Virus record (IMG/VR): IMGVR_UViG_3300027759_000326
Location: 1 to 28,853 of that record
Strand: one strand, 5' to 3'
From: a virus
Length of the DNA stretch: 28,853 nt
Shown piece by piece: positions 1 to 8,400 of the stretch. Each line of letters starts with the position of its first letter. The stretch's first letter is position 1. Below the pieces are notes generated by a model that saw only the letters and a program-made list of their open reading frames with translations, was not told where the DNA came from and searched no databases. The position numbers were made by a program, and so were the translations under genes.

Positions 1-1
1 T

Positions 2-211
2 ACAGTTCCCCCTACACATACTATTCCAGACAAACAATCCGCACCCATATCCGAAACACCCCCCTTATCAATTCCAAACACAGAGGGGGAGGGGGTATCT
101 AATTTTTGGGAACAGTTTGAAGAGCCGTCTATAGAAACACCCCCCCTTGTTGATTCTGGGTCCCCTACTAGCCCAGTAGATATTTCTAACCCAAATTGGA
201 AAGAAGTGTAA
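2..211 (+). CDS. C-terminal end of an unknown proline-rich phage protein (5' truncated)
   Basis: The frame starting at base 2 is open from the window edge to TAA at 209-211 and encodes 69 visible residues. They are rich in Pro, Ser, Thr and acidic residues, with an ETPPL motif occurring twice and a final NWKEV. The composition looks like a flexible acidic tail rather than a folded domain. Both ETPPL codings sit on runs of C (six and seven). The stop overlaps the next start as TAATG, so it belongs to the same transcription unit. No family can be named from this fragment, and the true start lies outside the window. Confidence 0.7.
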   Translation, partial: TVPPTHTIPDKQSAPISETPPLSIPNTEGEGVSNFWEQFEEPSIETPPLVDSGSPTSPVDISNPNWKEV

Positions 212-426
212 TGGAAAGGATTGATGTTTCCTATGTATATACACATCTTGTATGGGGATTTGTTATGACTATCTATCTTAATACTGTTCTCTTTGCTCTT
301 TACTCCATATGGACTGACCTAAAGGGTTTTAAGGGGGCGAAAGAAGATTTCATTATGGCTTTACTAGTATCTTTATGGTGTGGACTTGCATATGGATTAT
401 GGACAGCTACTGAAAGGTTTGTATGA
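211..426 (+). CDS. Small two-helix membrane protein, unknown function
   Basis: This 71-aa protein starts at the ATG that overlaps the upstream stop (TAATG at 209-213). A TTG 15 bases upstream would also be in frame, but the ATG placement and coupling favour 211. Two hydrophobic stretches, about residues 8-34 and 46-66, look like transmembrane helices, separated by a Lys/Asp-rich loop (DLKGFKGAKEDF). It could be a small inner-membrane protein such as a holin-like or superinfection factor, but no diagnostic motif is visible. It overlaps the next gene by ATGA. Confidence 0.65.
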   Translation: MERIDVSYVYTHLVWGFVMTIYLNTVLFALYSIWTDLKGFKGAKEDFIMALLVSLWCGLAYGLWTATERFV

Positions 427-575
427 AAGAGTATGAACTAGATAAGTCTACGGGTGAGCTCATCTGGACAGAAGATAACTCTAAAGTATTGGAGTTAGAA
501 AAGATGCTAAAGAATAGCCACCTTGAAAAATATGTAGAACAGATTAACAACGATGGATTTAAGAAGAGCAAATGA
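423..575 (+). CDS. 50-aa hypothetical protein
   Basis: This short gene starts ATG at 423, inside the upstream gene's stop (ATGA), and ends TGA at 573-575, itself overlapping the next start by ATGA. The 50-residue product begins MKEYELDKSTGELIW and is charged and largely helical. The double ATGA overlaps indicate translational coupling within an operon, which is the main evidence that it is real. No family is recognised. Confidence 0.6.
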   Translation: MKEYELDKSTGELIWTEDNSKVLELEKMLKNSHLEKYVEQINNDGFKKSK

Positions 576-796
576 CCCCAGCACAAAAAGAAATCTTTCT
601 GATCGTAGATGAGTTTTGGCGTAACTACGGCTTTGGTCCGACTATAGATGATATCATGCGTCTAACGGGCGAAAGAGGTAGGGGCAATGTTGCCCGTAAG
701 ATGTCTATCCTGATCGAGATAGGAGTTTGCAAAGGGGTGAAGGGCAGATCACGCTCGATTCGTCCAGCAGGGTTAAGGGTACGAGATCTTGAGTGA
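572..796 (+). CDS. LexA-type winged-helix DNA-binding protein (stand-alone DBD)
   Basis: The 74-aa product aligns by eye with the N-terminal DNA-binding domain of LexA. It has a TPAQKEIF opening helix, FWRNYGFGPTIDDI with the FGPT turn before the second helix, a recognition-type helix around residues 38-49 (NVARKMSILIEIG) and a wing ending SRSIRP at about 59-64. It lacks the LexA peptidase domain (no Ser/Lys dyad), so it cannot self-cleave. It lies directly upstream of the large terminase, overlapping it by 8 bases, where phages usually encode the small terminase, itself often a helix-turn-helix protein. It may therefore be a transcriptional regulator or an unusual small terminase. The fold call is fairly secure; the role is inferred. 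Confidence 0.75.
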   Translation: MTPAQKEIFLIVDEFWRNYGFGPTIDDIMRLTGERGRGNVARKMSILIEIGVCKGVKGRSRSIRPAGLRVRDLE

Positions 797-2282
797 TAAA
801 GTCATAGAGTTAATGAATATGTTATCTCCAGAAGAACAGACTATGGTTCTGGAGCAAGTTCGTGAGTATGATAATGCATTACTTCGTGAAGAAGGCCAAG
901 AAGACTTCATGAAGTTTGTAGTCACTATGTGGCCAGGATTTATCCATGGAAGGCACCACGCCTTAATGGCTAGGAAGTTTGAAGAGATCGCTCAAGGCAA
1001 GACTAAGCGTTTAATCATTAACATGCCTCCAAGGCACACTAAATCAGAGTTTGCATCCTTTATGCTGCCAGCTTGGTTCTTAGGAAGATTCCCTGGCAAG
1101 AAGATTATTCAATGCTCAAATACAGCTGAACTTGCAGTTGGGTTTGGACGAAAGGTGCGAAATCTGGTAGACTCTGAAGTCTATGCTAAAATATTTCCAA
1201 ATGTCGCCCTTCGTTCTGACTCTAAAGCTGCTGGCCGCTGGAGCACTAATGCTAATGGTGAGTATTTTGCTATCGGTGTTGGTGGTACTGTCACTGGTAA
1301 AGGAGCAGATTTGCTCATCATTGATGACCCGCATTCGGAGCAAGAAGCAGCGTTAGCCGCTGGAGACCCATCCGTCTTTGATAAGGTGTATGAGTGGTAT
1401 ACTTCAGGTCCACGTCAACGTTTACAACCTGGAGGCTCTATTGTAGTGGTTATGACCCGTTGGTCTAAAAGAGACCTGACTGGCAAGATCCTACAAGCTA
1501 TGACTGATCGTGATGGAGATGAATGGGAAATCATTGAACTCCCAGCTATTCTTCCTTCTGAAAAACCTTTATGGCCAGAGTTCTGGTCTTACGATGAATT
1601 AAGTAAATTACGTATTGAACTACCATTAAGTAAGTGGTCAGCTCAGTACCAACAAAACCCAACCTCTGAAGAGGGCGCTTTAGTGAAGCGTGAATGGTGG
1701 CAAGTATGGGAAAAAGAAATACCACCACAGTGTCAATTCATTATACAATCATGGGATACCGCATTTACTAAATCTGAACGTGCCGATTATTCTGCATGTA
1801 CAACATGGGGAGTCTTTTATAAAGATGAAAATGAAAATGATCCTCATATTATTCTTCTTGATGCTCTTAAAGAGCGGATGGAATTTCCAGAACTTAAGGC
1901 AAGAGCGCTTGAATACTATCAGGAATGGCAACCAGATGCTTTTATTGTCGAAGCAAAGGCCTCTGGAGCCCCGTTAATATTTGAATTAAGAAGGATGGGA
2001 ATACCCGTTCAAGAGTTTACACCGACCCGTGGAAACGATAAAATAAGCAGATTAAACTCTGTAACAGATTTATTCGCATCAGGCAAGGTGTGGGCACCAA
2101 ATAAACGTTGGGCAGAAGAAGTCATAGAAGAGATGGCAGCCTTTCCAAATTCAGACCACGATGACTTAGTGGACTCTTCAACCCAAGCTCTTATTCGGTT
2201 TAGAAAGGGAGGATTCGTTAATCTTCCATCAGATGAACCAGATGAACCAAGAGAATTTAGACGTAAAGTTGCATATTACTAA
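789..2282 (+). CDS. terL: Terminase large subunit (DNA-packaging ATPase/nuclease)
   Basis: This 497-aa protein powers DNA translocation into the prohead and cuts the concatemer. The ATPase half shows a Walker A-like PPRHTKS at residues 80-86, Walker B LLIIDD at 175-180 and a coupling motif MTRWS at about 222-226. The RNase H-like nuclease half shows the acidic triad: Asp323 in SWDTAF, Glu388 in IVEAKASG and Asp457/459 in DHDDLVD. Length is normal for the family. The start is TTG at 789, overlapping the upstream stop by 8 bases with AAGGG just upstream; the first in-frame ATG is 24 bases further in. It sits directly before the portal gene, as expected. Confidence 0.96.
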   Translation: MSDKVIELMNMLSPEEQTMVLEQVREYDNALLREEGQEDFMKFVVTMWPGFIHGRHHALMARKFEEIAQGKTKRLIINMPPRHTKSEFASFMLPAWFLGRFPGKKIIQCSNTAELAVGFGRKVRNLVDSEVYAKIFPNVALRSDSKAAGRWSTNANGEYFAIGVGGTVTGKGADLLIIDDPHSEQEAALAAGDPSVFDKVYEWYTSGPRQRLQPGGSIVVVMTRWSKRDLTGKILQAMTDRDGDEWEIIELPAILPSEKPLWPEFWSYDELSKLRIELPLSKWSAQYQQNPTSEEGALVKREWWQVWEKEIPPQCQFIIQSWDTAFTKSERADYSACTTWGVFYKDENENDPHIILLDALKERMEFPELKARALEYYQEWQPDAFIVEAKASGAPLIFELRRMGIPVQEFTPTRGNDKISRLNSVTDLFASGKVWAPNKRWAEEVIEEMAAFPNSDHDDLVDSSTQALIRFRKGGFVNLPSDEPDEPREFRRKVAYY

Positions 2283-2291
2283 GGAAAAATT

Positions 2292-4784
2292 ATGGCAATT
2301 GACAAAGCACTATATGAACTACCACAAGGCCTAGCAGGTATTGAACAAGCACCTGCAATGGAAATTGAAATTGAGGATCCAGAATCTGTACATATTAATA
2401 TGGATGGCGTAGAAATTGACATTGAAAAAGCTCAAGATGAAGAAGAGTTTAATAAGAACTTAGCTGAAGAGCTTACTGCTGGTGAACTAACTCTTTTAGC
2501 GGGTGATTTAATTGGTGACTTTGATTCTGATATTGCAGCAAGAAAAGACTGGATACAAACTTATGTAGATGGTTTGGAACTTTTAGGTCTTAAGATTGAA
2601 GAAAGATCAGAACCATGGGAAGGTGCGTGTGGAGTCTATCATCCTATTCTAGCTGAAGCTGTGACTAAATTCCAATCAGAAACAATCATGGATACTTTCC
2701 CAGCATCTGGTCCTGTTAAGGGTGAGATCATTGGTAAAGAAACACAAGATAAAAAAGATGCAATGACACGTGTCGTAGATGACATGAACTATGAACTTAC
2801 AGAACACATGACAGAGTATCGTTCTGAACATGAACGTATGTTATGGGGCACCGCATTATCTGGTAACGGATTTAAAAAGGTTTATGTAGATCCAGGTCTT
2901 GATCGTCAAGTATCTATCTATGTACCTTCAGAAGATTTAGTAGTTCCTTATGGCGCTTCTAATCTTGAAACTGCAGAGCGTGTATCTCACGTCATGCGTA
3001 AAACAGAAAATGAATTATTAAGATTGCAACTTGATGGCTTCTACCGTGATATTGAATTAGGTGCGCCACAAAACACTTTAGATGAAGTTGAGAAAAAGAT
3101 TGCAGAGAAGTTAGGCTTCCGTGCAACAACTGATTCAAGATATAAACTTATTGAAATGCAAGTAGATTTAGATATTCCAGGATTTGAACATGAAGATGAA
3201 AAAGGTAACAAGACTGGTTTAAAACTTCCTTACATTGTAACGATTGAATATGGAAGTATGCAAGTTCTTGCTATTAGACGTAACTGGGAACCTGATGATG
3301 AGACTTTCCAAAAGCGTCAACACTTTGTCCATTATGCATACATTCCAGGTTTTGGTTTTTATGCTTTTGGTTTGATTCACTTGATCGGAGGTTTTGCTAA
3401 ATCTGGTACATCCATATTACGTCAGTTAGTAGACGCTGGATCACTAGCTAACCTTCCAGGTGGATTCAAAACAAGAGGCCTTAGAGTCAAGGGTGATGAT
3501 ACACCAATCGCTCCAGGCGAATTTAGAGATGTAGATGTACCTTCTGGCACGATGAAAGATAATATCATGCCGTTGCCGTACAAAGAACCAAGCCAAACGC
3601 TTATCCAATTACTTAATCAGATCATTGAAGAAGGTAGAAGATTTGCAGCTGCAGGTGATTTAAAAGTTTCAGACATGAGCGCTAACTCTCCAGTAGGCAC
3701 AACGCTTGCTATTTTAGAGAGAACACTCAAAGTCATGTCAGCTATTCAAGCTCGCATGCACTTTTCAATGAAAAATGAGTTTAAATTACTCAAAAAGATC
3801 ATTGCAAGCTACGCTCCAGCTGATTATTCATATGAACCAGTGACAGGTGATCGTAAAGCTCGTAGAAAAGACTACGAAATGGTCAATATTATCCCTGTTT
3901 CTGACCCAAATGCAGCCACAATGAGTCAAAAAGTGGTGCAATACCAAGCAGTTTTACAACTTTCACAGACAGCGCCTCAACTTTACAACCTACCATACTT
4001 ACATCGTCAGATGTTAGAGGTATTGGGCATTAGAAATGCTGAAAAATTGGTACCGTTACCTGAAGATGAGAAGCCATTAGATCCAATCACTGAAAATATG
4101 AACGCTTTAAAGAACAAACCTATGAAGGCATTCATGTATCAAGACCATCAAGCCCATATCCAGATCCATATGGCTATGCTTAATGATCCAAAGATCAGAG
4201 AAACGATTGGCCAGAACCCACAAGCTCCACTTATTGCTCAAGCATTACAAGCACACATTACAGAGCACGTAGGTATGGAGTATAAACGTCAAATGGAACT
4301 CACTATGGGCATTAACATTCCATACAATGACCTTGACGCTGATGATGAGTCAACTAAGTTATCACCAGAACAAGAAATGCAAATTGCTCGTATGGCCGTT
4401 CCAGCAGCACAACAATTGCTCAATCAAAATCAAACAGAGATTGCAGCTAAAAATGCTCAACAAGCATCTCAAGATCCAGTGATTCAAATGCAAATGAAAG
4501 AACTTCAGTTAAAAGCTCAAGAAGTAGATATTAAAATGAAGAAAATGCAAATTGATGCAGCAGCAAAAGCTGACCAACTTGAATTAGAGAAAGCTCGTAT
4601 ATCAGCGCAAAAAGAAATTGCTGGCATGCAAGTAACTGCTAAAGCTCAAGCTGAAAAAGCTAACATTGCATCTAAAGAAAAGATGGAGGGCTTTAGACTT
4701 GGTTCAGATATTGGTAGATCCAAAGCTCAAATGGCTATGCAAGAAAAACAAAAACAACAACCTTCAAACAAGGAAAATAAATGA
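2292..4784 (+). CDS. Portal protein, P22 gp1-like
   Basis: This 830-aa protein forms the dodecameric ring at the capsid vertex through which DNA enters and to which the connectors attach. It is recognised by position after terL, large size, and a core resembling the long portals of P22-like and environmental podoviruses. Conserved-looking blocks include WEGACGVYHPILAEA, then FPASGPVKG, then the SGNGFKKVYVDP region, followed by a central clip/wing region. The last ~125 residues are Gln/Lys/Met-rich and predicted helical or coiled-coil, resembling a portal barrel or internal tail. AAGGA lies at 2281-2285, just before the start. It overlaps the next gene by ATGA. Confidence 0.9.
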   Translation: MAIDKALYELPQGLAGIEQAPAMEIEIEDPESVHINMDGVEIDIEKAQDEEEFNKNLAEELTAGELTLLAGDLIGDFDSDIAARKDWIQTYVDGLELLGLKIEERSEPWEGACGVYHPILAEAVTKFQSETIMDTFPASGPVKGEIIGKETQDKKDAMTRVVDDMNYELTEHMTEYRSEHERMLWGTALSGNGFKKVYVDPGLDRQVSIYVPSEDLVVPYGASNLETAERVSHVMRKTENELLRLQLDGFYRDIELGAPQNTLDEVEKKIAEKLGFRATTDSRYKLIEMQVDLDIPGFEHEDEKGNKTGLKLPYIVTIEYGSMQVLAIRRNWEPDDETFQKRQHFVHYAYIPGFGFYAFGLIHLIGGFAKSGTSILRQLVDAGSLANLPGGFKTRGLRVKGDDTPIAPGEFRDVDVPSGTMKDNIMPLPYKEPSQTLIQLLNQIIEEGRRFAAAGDLKVSDMSANSPVGTTLAILERTLKVMSAIQARMHFSMKNEFKLLKKIIASYAPADYSYEPVTGDRKARRKDYEMVNIIPVSDPNAATMSQKVVQYQAVLQLSQTAPQLYNLPYLHRQMLEVLGIRNAEKLVPLPEDEKPLDPITENMNALKNKPMKAFMYQDHQAHIQIHMAMLNDPKIRETIGQNPQAPLIAQALQAHITEHVGMEYKRQMELTMGINIPYNDLDADDESTKLSPEQEMQIARMAVPAAQQLLNQNQTEIAAKNAQQASQDPVIQMQMKELQLKAQEVDIKMKKMQIDAAAKADQLELEKARISAQKEIAGMQVTAKAQAEKANIASKEKMEGFRLGSDIGRSKAQMAMQEKQKQQPSNKENK

Positions 4785-4969
4785 ATGAATACGAAGTAAT
4801 CTTAAGAGAAATAGATATACAAGTAAGAAATTTAGAAGAACATTTAGGTACTGGTGTAGCCAAAGACTACTCTGAATACCAAAATATATGCGGAAAGATA
4901 TCAGGTCTACTTTCTACACGAAGATACATTCAAGACCTAAATAAACAAATGGAGAACTCAGATGAGTGA
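4781..4969 (+). CDS. Small helical protein next to portal, unknown
   Basis: This 62-aa product is translationally coupled to the portal (ATGA overlap at 4781-4784, with AAGGAAAAT as ribosome site inside the portal gene). It is strongly helical and charged, with an N-terminal segment EYEVILREIDIQVRNLEEHL and a C-terminal RRYIQDLNKQMENSDE, suggesting a short coiled coil. Its placement between portal and co-chaperonin suggests a head-assembly accessory. I do not recognise a named family. It overlaps the next gene by 8 bases. Confidence 0.7.
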   Translation: MNEYEVILREIDIQVRNLEEHLGTGVAKDYSEYQNICGKISGLLSTRRYIQDLNKQMENSDE

Positions 4970-5372
4970 AATACTAATCGGCTCAAATACCGATGATGTA
5001 ACCCAAGCAACAACCCTTCCCCAAACGGATGAGGACAAAGCAAAGCAGCTCCCAGAAGTATCAGGATATCGTATTTTATGTGCGATTCCAGAAGCAGAAA
5101 AAGAGTTTGAAAGCGGATTAATTAAGTCCGATCAAACATTACGAAATGAAGAAGTTTTATCTACAGTATTTTTTGTAGTTAAAATGGGTCCAGATTGCTA
5201 CAAGGATGAAAAAAGATTTCCTTCAGGTCCTTGGTGTAAGGTTGGTGACTTCATATTAGCCCGCCCTAATTCAGGCACACGCTTGAAGATTCATAATAGG
5301 GAATTCCGAATAATTAATGATGATAGTGTTGAGGGTATTGTAGAAGATCCCCGTGGCATTAGTCGTATTTAA
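4962..5372 (+). CDS. GroES-like (Cpn10) co-chaperonin
   Basis: Residues 35-136 match the Cpn10 pattern. They open with GYRILCAIP (as in GroES R-I-L-V). A mobile-loop-like ESGLIKSDQ follows at 50-58, where GroES has its hydrophobic GroEL-contacting tripeptide. Next come FFVVKMGPDCY, a KVGDFILA block at 93-100, SGTRLKIHNREFRII at 104-118 and a final VEGIV. The first ~33 residues are an extra polar extension. Known phage co-chaperonins such as T4 gp31 replace GroES to fold the capsid protein, and this gene's place between portal and scaffold fits that role with host GroEL. The fold is inferred from motifs only. Confidence 0.78.
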   Translation: MSEILIGSNTDDVTQATTLPQTDEDKAKQLPEVSGYRILCAIPEAEKEFESGLIKSDQTLRNEEVLSTVFFVVKMGPDCYKDEKRFPSGPWCKVGDFILARPNSGTRLKIHNREFRIINDDSVEGIVEDPRGISRI

Positions 5373-5383
5373 GGAGAATTAAC

Positions 5384-6340
5384 ATGGCTGAAGAAGATTT
5401 TAAATTTCCAGATGAAATGGAAACACCAGAAGTAGAAGCATCTGCAGAAGATAAAATTGAAATTGAAATAGTGGATGATCGTCCTGAAGAAGATCAAAAG
5501 AATGCTCAACCACTACCAGAAGAAATTGTAAAAGACATTGAAAATGATGATCTTGAACAGTATTCAAAAGAAGCTAAACAACGTTTACTTCAAATGAAAA
5601 AACTCATTAATGATGAGCGTAGAGAAAAAGAACAGGCAGTACGTGAGCAACAAGAAGCAATTCGTGTAGCACAATCATTAGTAGAAGAAACTAAAAAACT
5701 TAGAGGCCGTCTAACAGAAGGTGAAAAAGTATACGTTTCTAACGCTAAAGAAGGTGCAGAAAGACAATTAGAACTAGCTAGAATCGCTTATAAAGAAGCA
5801 TATGATTCTGGTGACTCTGATAAAGTCGTAGATGCACAAGAAAAACTCACAGAAGCTAAGTTTAAAATCCATCAAGTTGAGTCTTATAGACCGCAATATG
5901 ATGAAAGTTCTTTACAAACAGCTGAAAATGAGGTAAAAATACCAGAACAGTCACAACAACCGCAACGATTGGATTCAAAAACCCAGTCTTGGTTGGACAA
6001 AAACAGCTGGTATGGTGTTGATGACGATATGAGTTTCCTTGCTATGGGTATTCATAGACGACTAGAACGTGATGGAGTCACAACTGGCTCTGATCAATAC
6101 TGGAACGCTATAGATACTGAAATCAAGAAAAGATTCCCAGAGAAATTCGCTGGCGAAAATAACTCAGAGACCAAAGACTCTGTTAAAAAACCATCAACGG
6201 TAGTAGCGCCTGCTACTCGTTCTACATCCCCAAAAAAGATTAGACTGACGCAGACACAATTAGCTTTGGCTAAGAAGTTCAAACTTTCTCCAGAGCAATA
6301 TGCGCTGGAATTAACTAAATTGGAGTCCCAAAATGGCTGA
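5384..6340 (+). CDS. Probable capsid scaffolding protein
   Basis: The 318-aa product is highly charged. Residues 1-60 are acidic, about 60-170 form a long Glu/Lys/Gln-rich helix or coiled coil, and the C-terminus is a basic helix (residues 285-315) with TQTQLALAKKFKLSPEQY. An acidic, helical protein with a basic C-terminal capsid-binding helix, lying between portal and capsid genes, is the usual picture of a scaffold that shapes the prohead and is later lost. AAGGAG precedes the ATG. It overlaps the next gene by 8 bases. It could instead be a capsid-interior protein. Confidence 0.75.
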   Translation: MAEEDFKFPDEMETPEVEASAEDKIEIEIVDDRPEEDQKNAQPLPEEIVKDIENDDLEQYSKEAKQRLLQMKKLINDERREKEQAVREQQEAIRVAQSLVEETKKLRGRLTEGEKVYVSNAKEGAERQLELARIAYKEAYDSGDSDKVVDAQEKLTEAKFKIHQVESYRPQYDESSLQTAENEVKIPEQSQQPQRLDSKTQSWLDKNSWYGVDDDMSFLAMGIHRRLERDGVTTGSDQYWNAIDTEIKKRFPEKFAGENNSETKDSVKKPSTVVAPATRSTSPKKIRLTQTQLALAKKFKLSPEQYALELTKLESQNG

Positions 6341-6779
6341 AAATAGAATTCCCCGTGAAGTAGATAACCGTCAACAGGATGAGCGCCCTAAACAGTGGCA
6401 AGCTCCTGAATTGTTACCAGAACCAGACAAACAAGCTGGCTTTGCGTACAGATGGATTAGAGTTTCAATGCTGAACTCAGCAGACCCACGCAATCTCAGT
6501 TCTAAACTTAGAGAAGGCTGGGAACCTGTTAGAGCAGAAGAGCAACCTAAATTTCAACTGTTAGTTGATCCCGATAGTCGTTATAAAGACAACATTGAGA
6601 TTGGCGGATTATTACTTTGTAAGACCCCTGTTGAAATGGTCGCACAAAGAACAGAATATTATGAGAAGCAAACGCAATCTCAAACAGACGCTGTTGATAA
6701 TAATCTTATGCGTCAAAACGATCCTAGAATGCCTCTCTTTAATGAGCGAAAATCTACGACTAGTTTTGGCAAAGGTTAA
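6333..6779 (+). CDS. Conserved head-region protein, unknown function
   Basis: This 148-aa protein is encoded between scaffold and decoration genes and overlaps the scaffold by 8 bases. The central part (about residues 35-115) contains a readable folded block: FAYRWIRVSMLNSADPRNLS, then LREGWEPVRAEE, then IGGLLLCKTPVEMVAQR. The flanks are polar and Gln/Pro/Arg-rich. Similar proteins with a Y-R-W-I-R opening recur in this position in environmental phages, from memory. A head or head-tail assembly role is inferred from position only. Confidence 0.75.
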   Translation: MAENRIPREVDNRQQDERPKQWQAPELLPEPDKQAGFAYRWIRVSMLNSADPRNLSSKLREGWEPVRAEEQPKFQLLVDPDSRYKDNIEIGGLLLCKTPVEMVAQRTEYYEKQTQSQTDAVDNNLMRQNDPRMPLFNERKSTTSFGKG

Positions 6780-6805
6780 TTTTATTAATTTAAGGAGTTT
6801 TAAAT

Positions 6806-7429
6806 ATGGCTTATCCAACCATTGATAAACCCTATGGCTTTAAACCGATTCAACGTTATGATGGTATTCCATACGCTGGCGCTACTTTACAGTATCCAAT
6901 CAGCGGATCTTACAATACTGCAATTTATAACGGTGCTTCAGTTAAACTCGTAGCGGGCGGTACAATAGAGTTATCTGGTGCTACAACTACAGGTACAATT
7001 ATTGGCGTGGTAACTGGTTTTCAATATACCAATTCATCAGGTCAAACAGTTCAAGCTCAATACTATCCAGGTACTAGCGTAACTAACGCTATTGCTTATG
7101 TAGTGGTTGATGCTTCAGCTTCATTCAAAGTAGCAGTAACAACATCTGGCACAGCTGGCACAGTAACATATGCTAATGCAACTATCTTAGGTACTAACGT
7201 AGCTGAGATCCAAAACGGTACAGGTTCTACAACAACAGGCGATTCACAAGCATCTATTGTTAAACCTGCTAACGGTGCTGGTGATACAACTACACTCCCA
7301 TGGAGAGTTGTTGGTCTAGTTCCAGATACTGCATACTACGTTTCAACTACTTTAGTTTATCCTGAAGTAATTGTGAAGATTAACAACCCACAGTTGACTG
7401 CCCTTACAGGCACAACTTACACAGCTTAA
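6806..7429 (+). CDS. Capsid-associated beta-rich (decoration-like) protein
   Basis: The 207-aa product starts MAYPTIDKPYGFKPIQ. This DKPYGFKP opening is typical of a protein encoded immediately before the capsid gene in many environmental phages. The rest is Thr/Gly/Ser-rich and beta-strand-like, without Cys, containing QYYPGTSVTNAIAYVV at about 85-100 and a hydrophobic PWRVVGLVP segment near 163. A strong AAGGAG site precedes the ATG. It is likely a cement or decoration protein, or a second major virion protein. The function is inferred from position and composition. Confidence 0.75.
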   Translation: MAYPTIDKPYGFKPIQRYDGIPYAGATLQYPISGSYNTAIYNGASVKLVAGGTIELSGATTTGTIIGVVTGFQYTNSSGQTVQAQYYPGTSVTNAIAYVVVDASASFKVAVTTSGTAGTVTYANATILGTNVAEIQNGTGSTTTGDSQASIVKPANGAGDTTTLPWRVVGLVPDTAYYVSTTLVYPEVIVKINNPQLTALTGTTYTA

Positions 7430-7444
7430 CTAGGAGAATAAAAC

Positions 7445-8353
7445 ATGGCTATTTCACGTGCACAGCTCCTTAAAGAGCTATTACCAGGACTTAATGCGCT
7501 ATTCGGTTTAGAATATGCAACTTACGGTCAAGAACACAAAGAAATCTACGAAACAGAGACTTCTGAGCGTTCATTTGAAGAAGAAACAAAACTTTCAGGC
7601 TTTTCAGCAGCACCAGTTAAAAACGAAGGCACAGCCATCGCTTATGACAATGCTCAAGAAGCTTGGACAGCACGATACAATCACGAAACTATCTCCCTTG
7701 GCTTCAGCTTAACTGAAGAAGCTATTGAAGATAACTTATATGATTCATTATCTGCTCGTTACACAAAGGCTTTAGCAAGAGCTATGGCTTACACAAAACA
7801 AGTGAAGGCTGCTGCAGTTATTAATAACGGCTTCAGTTCTTCATACACAGGTGGTGATGGTGTTGCGTTATTCAGCACTGCTCATCCACTTGTTTCAGGT
7901 GGCGTTAATAGTAACACTCCAGCTACAGCAGCTGACTTGAACGAAACTTCATTGGAAAATGCAGTTATTCAAATCGCAGCTTGGACTGATGAGCGTGGTC
8001 TATTAATTGCAGCTAAACCTAAAAAACTTATCGTTCCACCAGCATTGCAATTCGTTGCAACTCGCTTATTGGAAACTGAGTTACGTGTTGGTACTGCTGA
8101 CAATGATATCAATGCTATTAAGAACAATGGCTCTATCCCAGAAGGTTATACAATTAACCACTTCTTGACAGACGCTAATGGTTGGTACTTAACAACTGAC
8201 GTTCCTAATGGTATGAAACACTTTGTTCGTACTCCATTAAGTAATTCAATGGACGGTGACTTTGACACAGGTAACGTACGTTATAAATCACGTGAACGTT
8301 ATTCATTCGGTTGGTCAGATCCGTTAGGTATGTTCGGTTCACCAGGTGCTTAA
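7445..8353 (+). CDS. Major capsid protein
   Basis: This 302-aa protein is the shell subunit. It belongs to the Mu gpT-like group of HK97-fold capsid proteins by visible signatures. These are LLPGLNALFGLEY at 13-25, the E-loop-like FEEETKLSGFSAAPVKNEG at 44-62, and SLGFSLTEEAIEDNLYDSL at about 84-102. Further on come DGVALFSTAHP, the DNDINAI block and a C-terminal RERYSFGWSDPLGMFGS. AGGAG precedes the ATG, and the gene is followed by a strong terminator, consistent with the last gene of a head operon. Length is normal for the family. Confidence 0.92.
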   Translation: MAISRAQLLKELLPGLNALFGLEYATYGQEHKEIYETETSERSFEEETKLSGFSAAPVKNEGTAIAYDNAQEAWTARYNHETISLGFSLTEEAIEDNLYDSLSARYTKALARAMAYTKQVKAAAVINNGFSSSYTGGDGVALFSTAHPLVSGGVNSNTPATAADLNETSLENAVIQIAAWTDERGLLIAAKPKKLIVPPALQFVATRLLETELRVGTADNDINAIKNNGSIPEGYTINHFLTDANGWYLTTDVPNGMKHFVRTPLSNSMDGDFDTGNVRYKSRERYSFGWSDPLGMFGSPGA

Positions 8354-8371
8354 TTAAGCATTTGATGATGG

Positions 8372-8399
8372 AAAAGGCTCTCTTCGGAGGGCCTTTTTT
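8372..8399 (+). terminator. Rho-independent terminator after the capsid gene
   Basis: A stem of 11 pairs (8372-8382 with 8387-8397, one G-T wobble) closes a TTCG tetraloop at 8383-8386. It is followed by the remainder of a run of six T ending at 8399. UUCG loops are exceptionally stable, and the A tract opposite the T tract makes the stem partly bidirectional. It separates head genes from the downstream virion genes. Confidence 0.92.
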
Positions 8400-8400
8400 A

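Noticed and set aside
196-211. TTG at 196 as start of the membrane protein
   Set aside because: The ATG at 211 overlaps the upstream stop and gives a normal short polar N-terminus.
4784-5384. Programmed frameshift joining small genes after the portal
   Set aside because: Each gene has its own start and ribosome site, and no slippery heptamer was seen.
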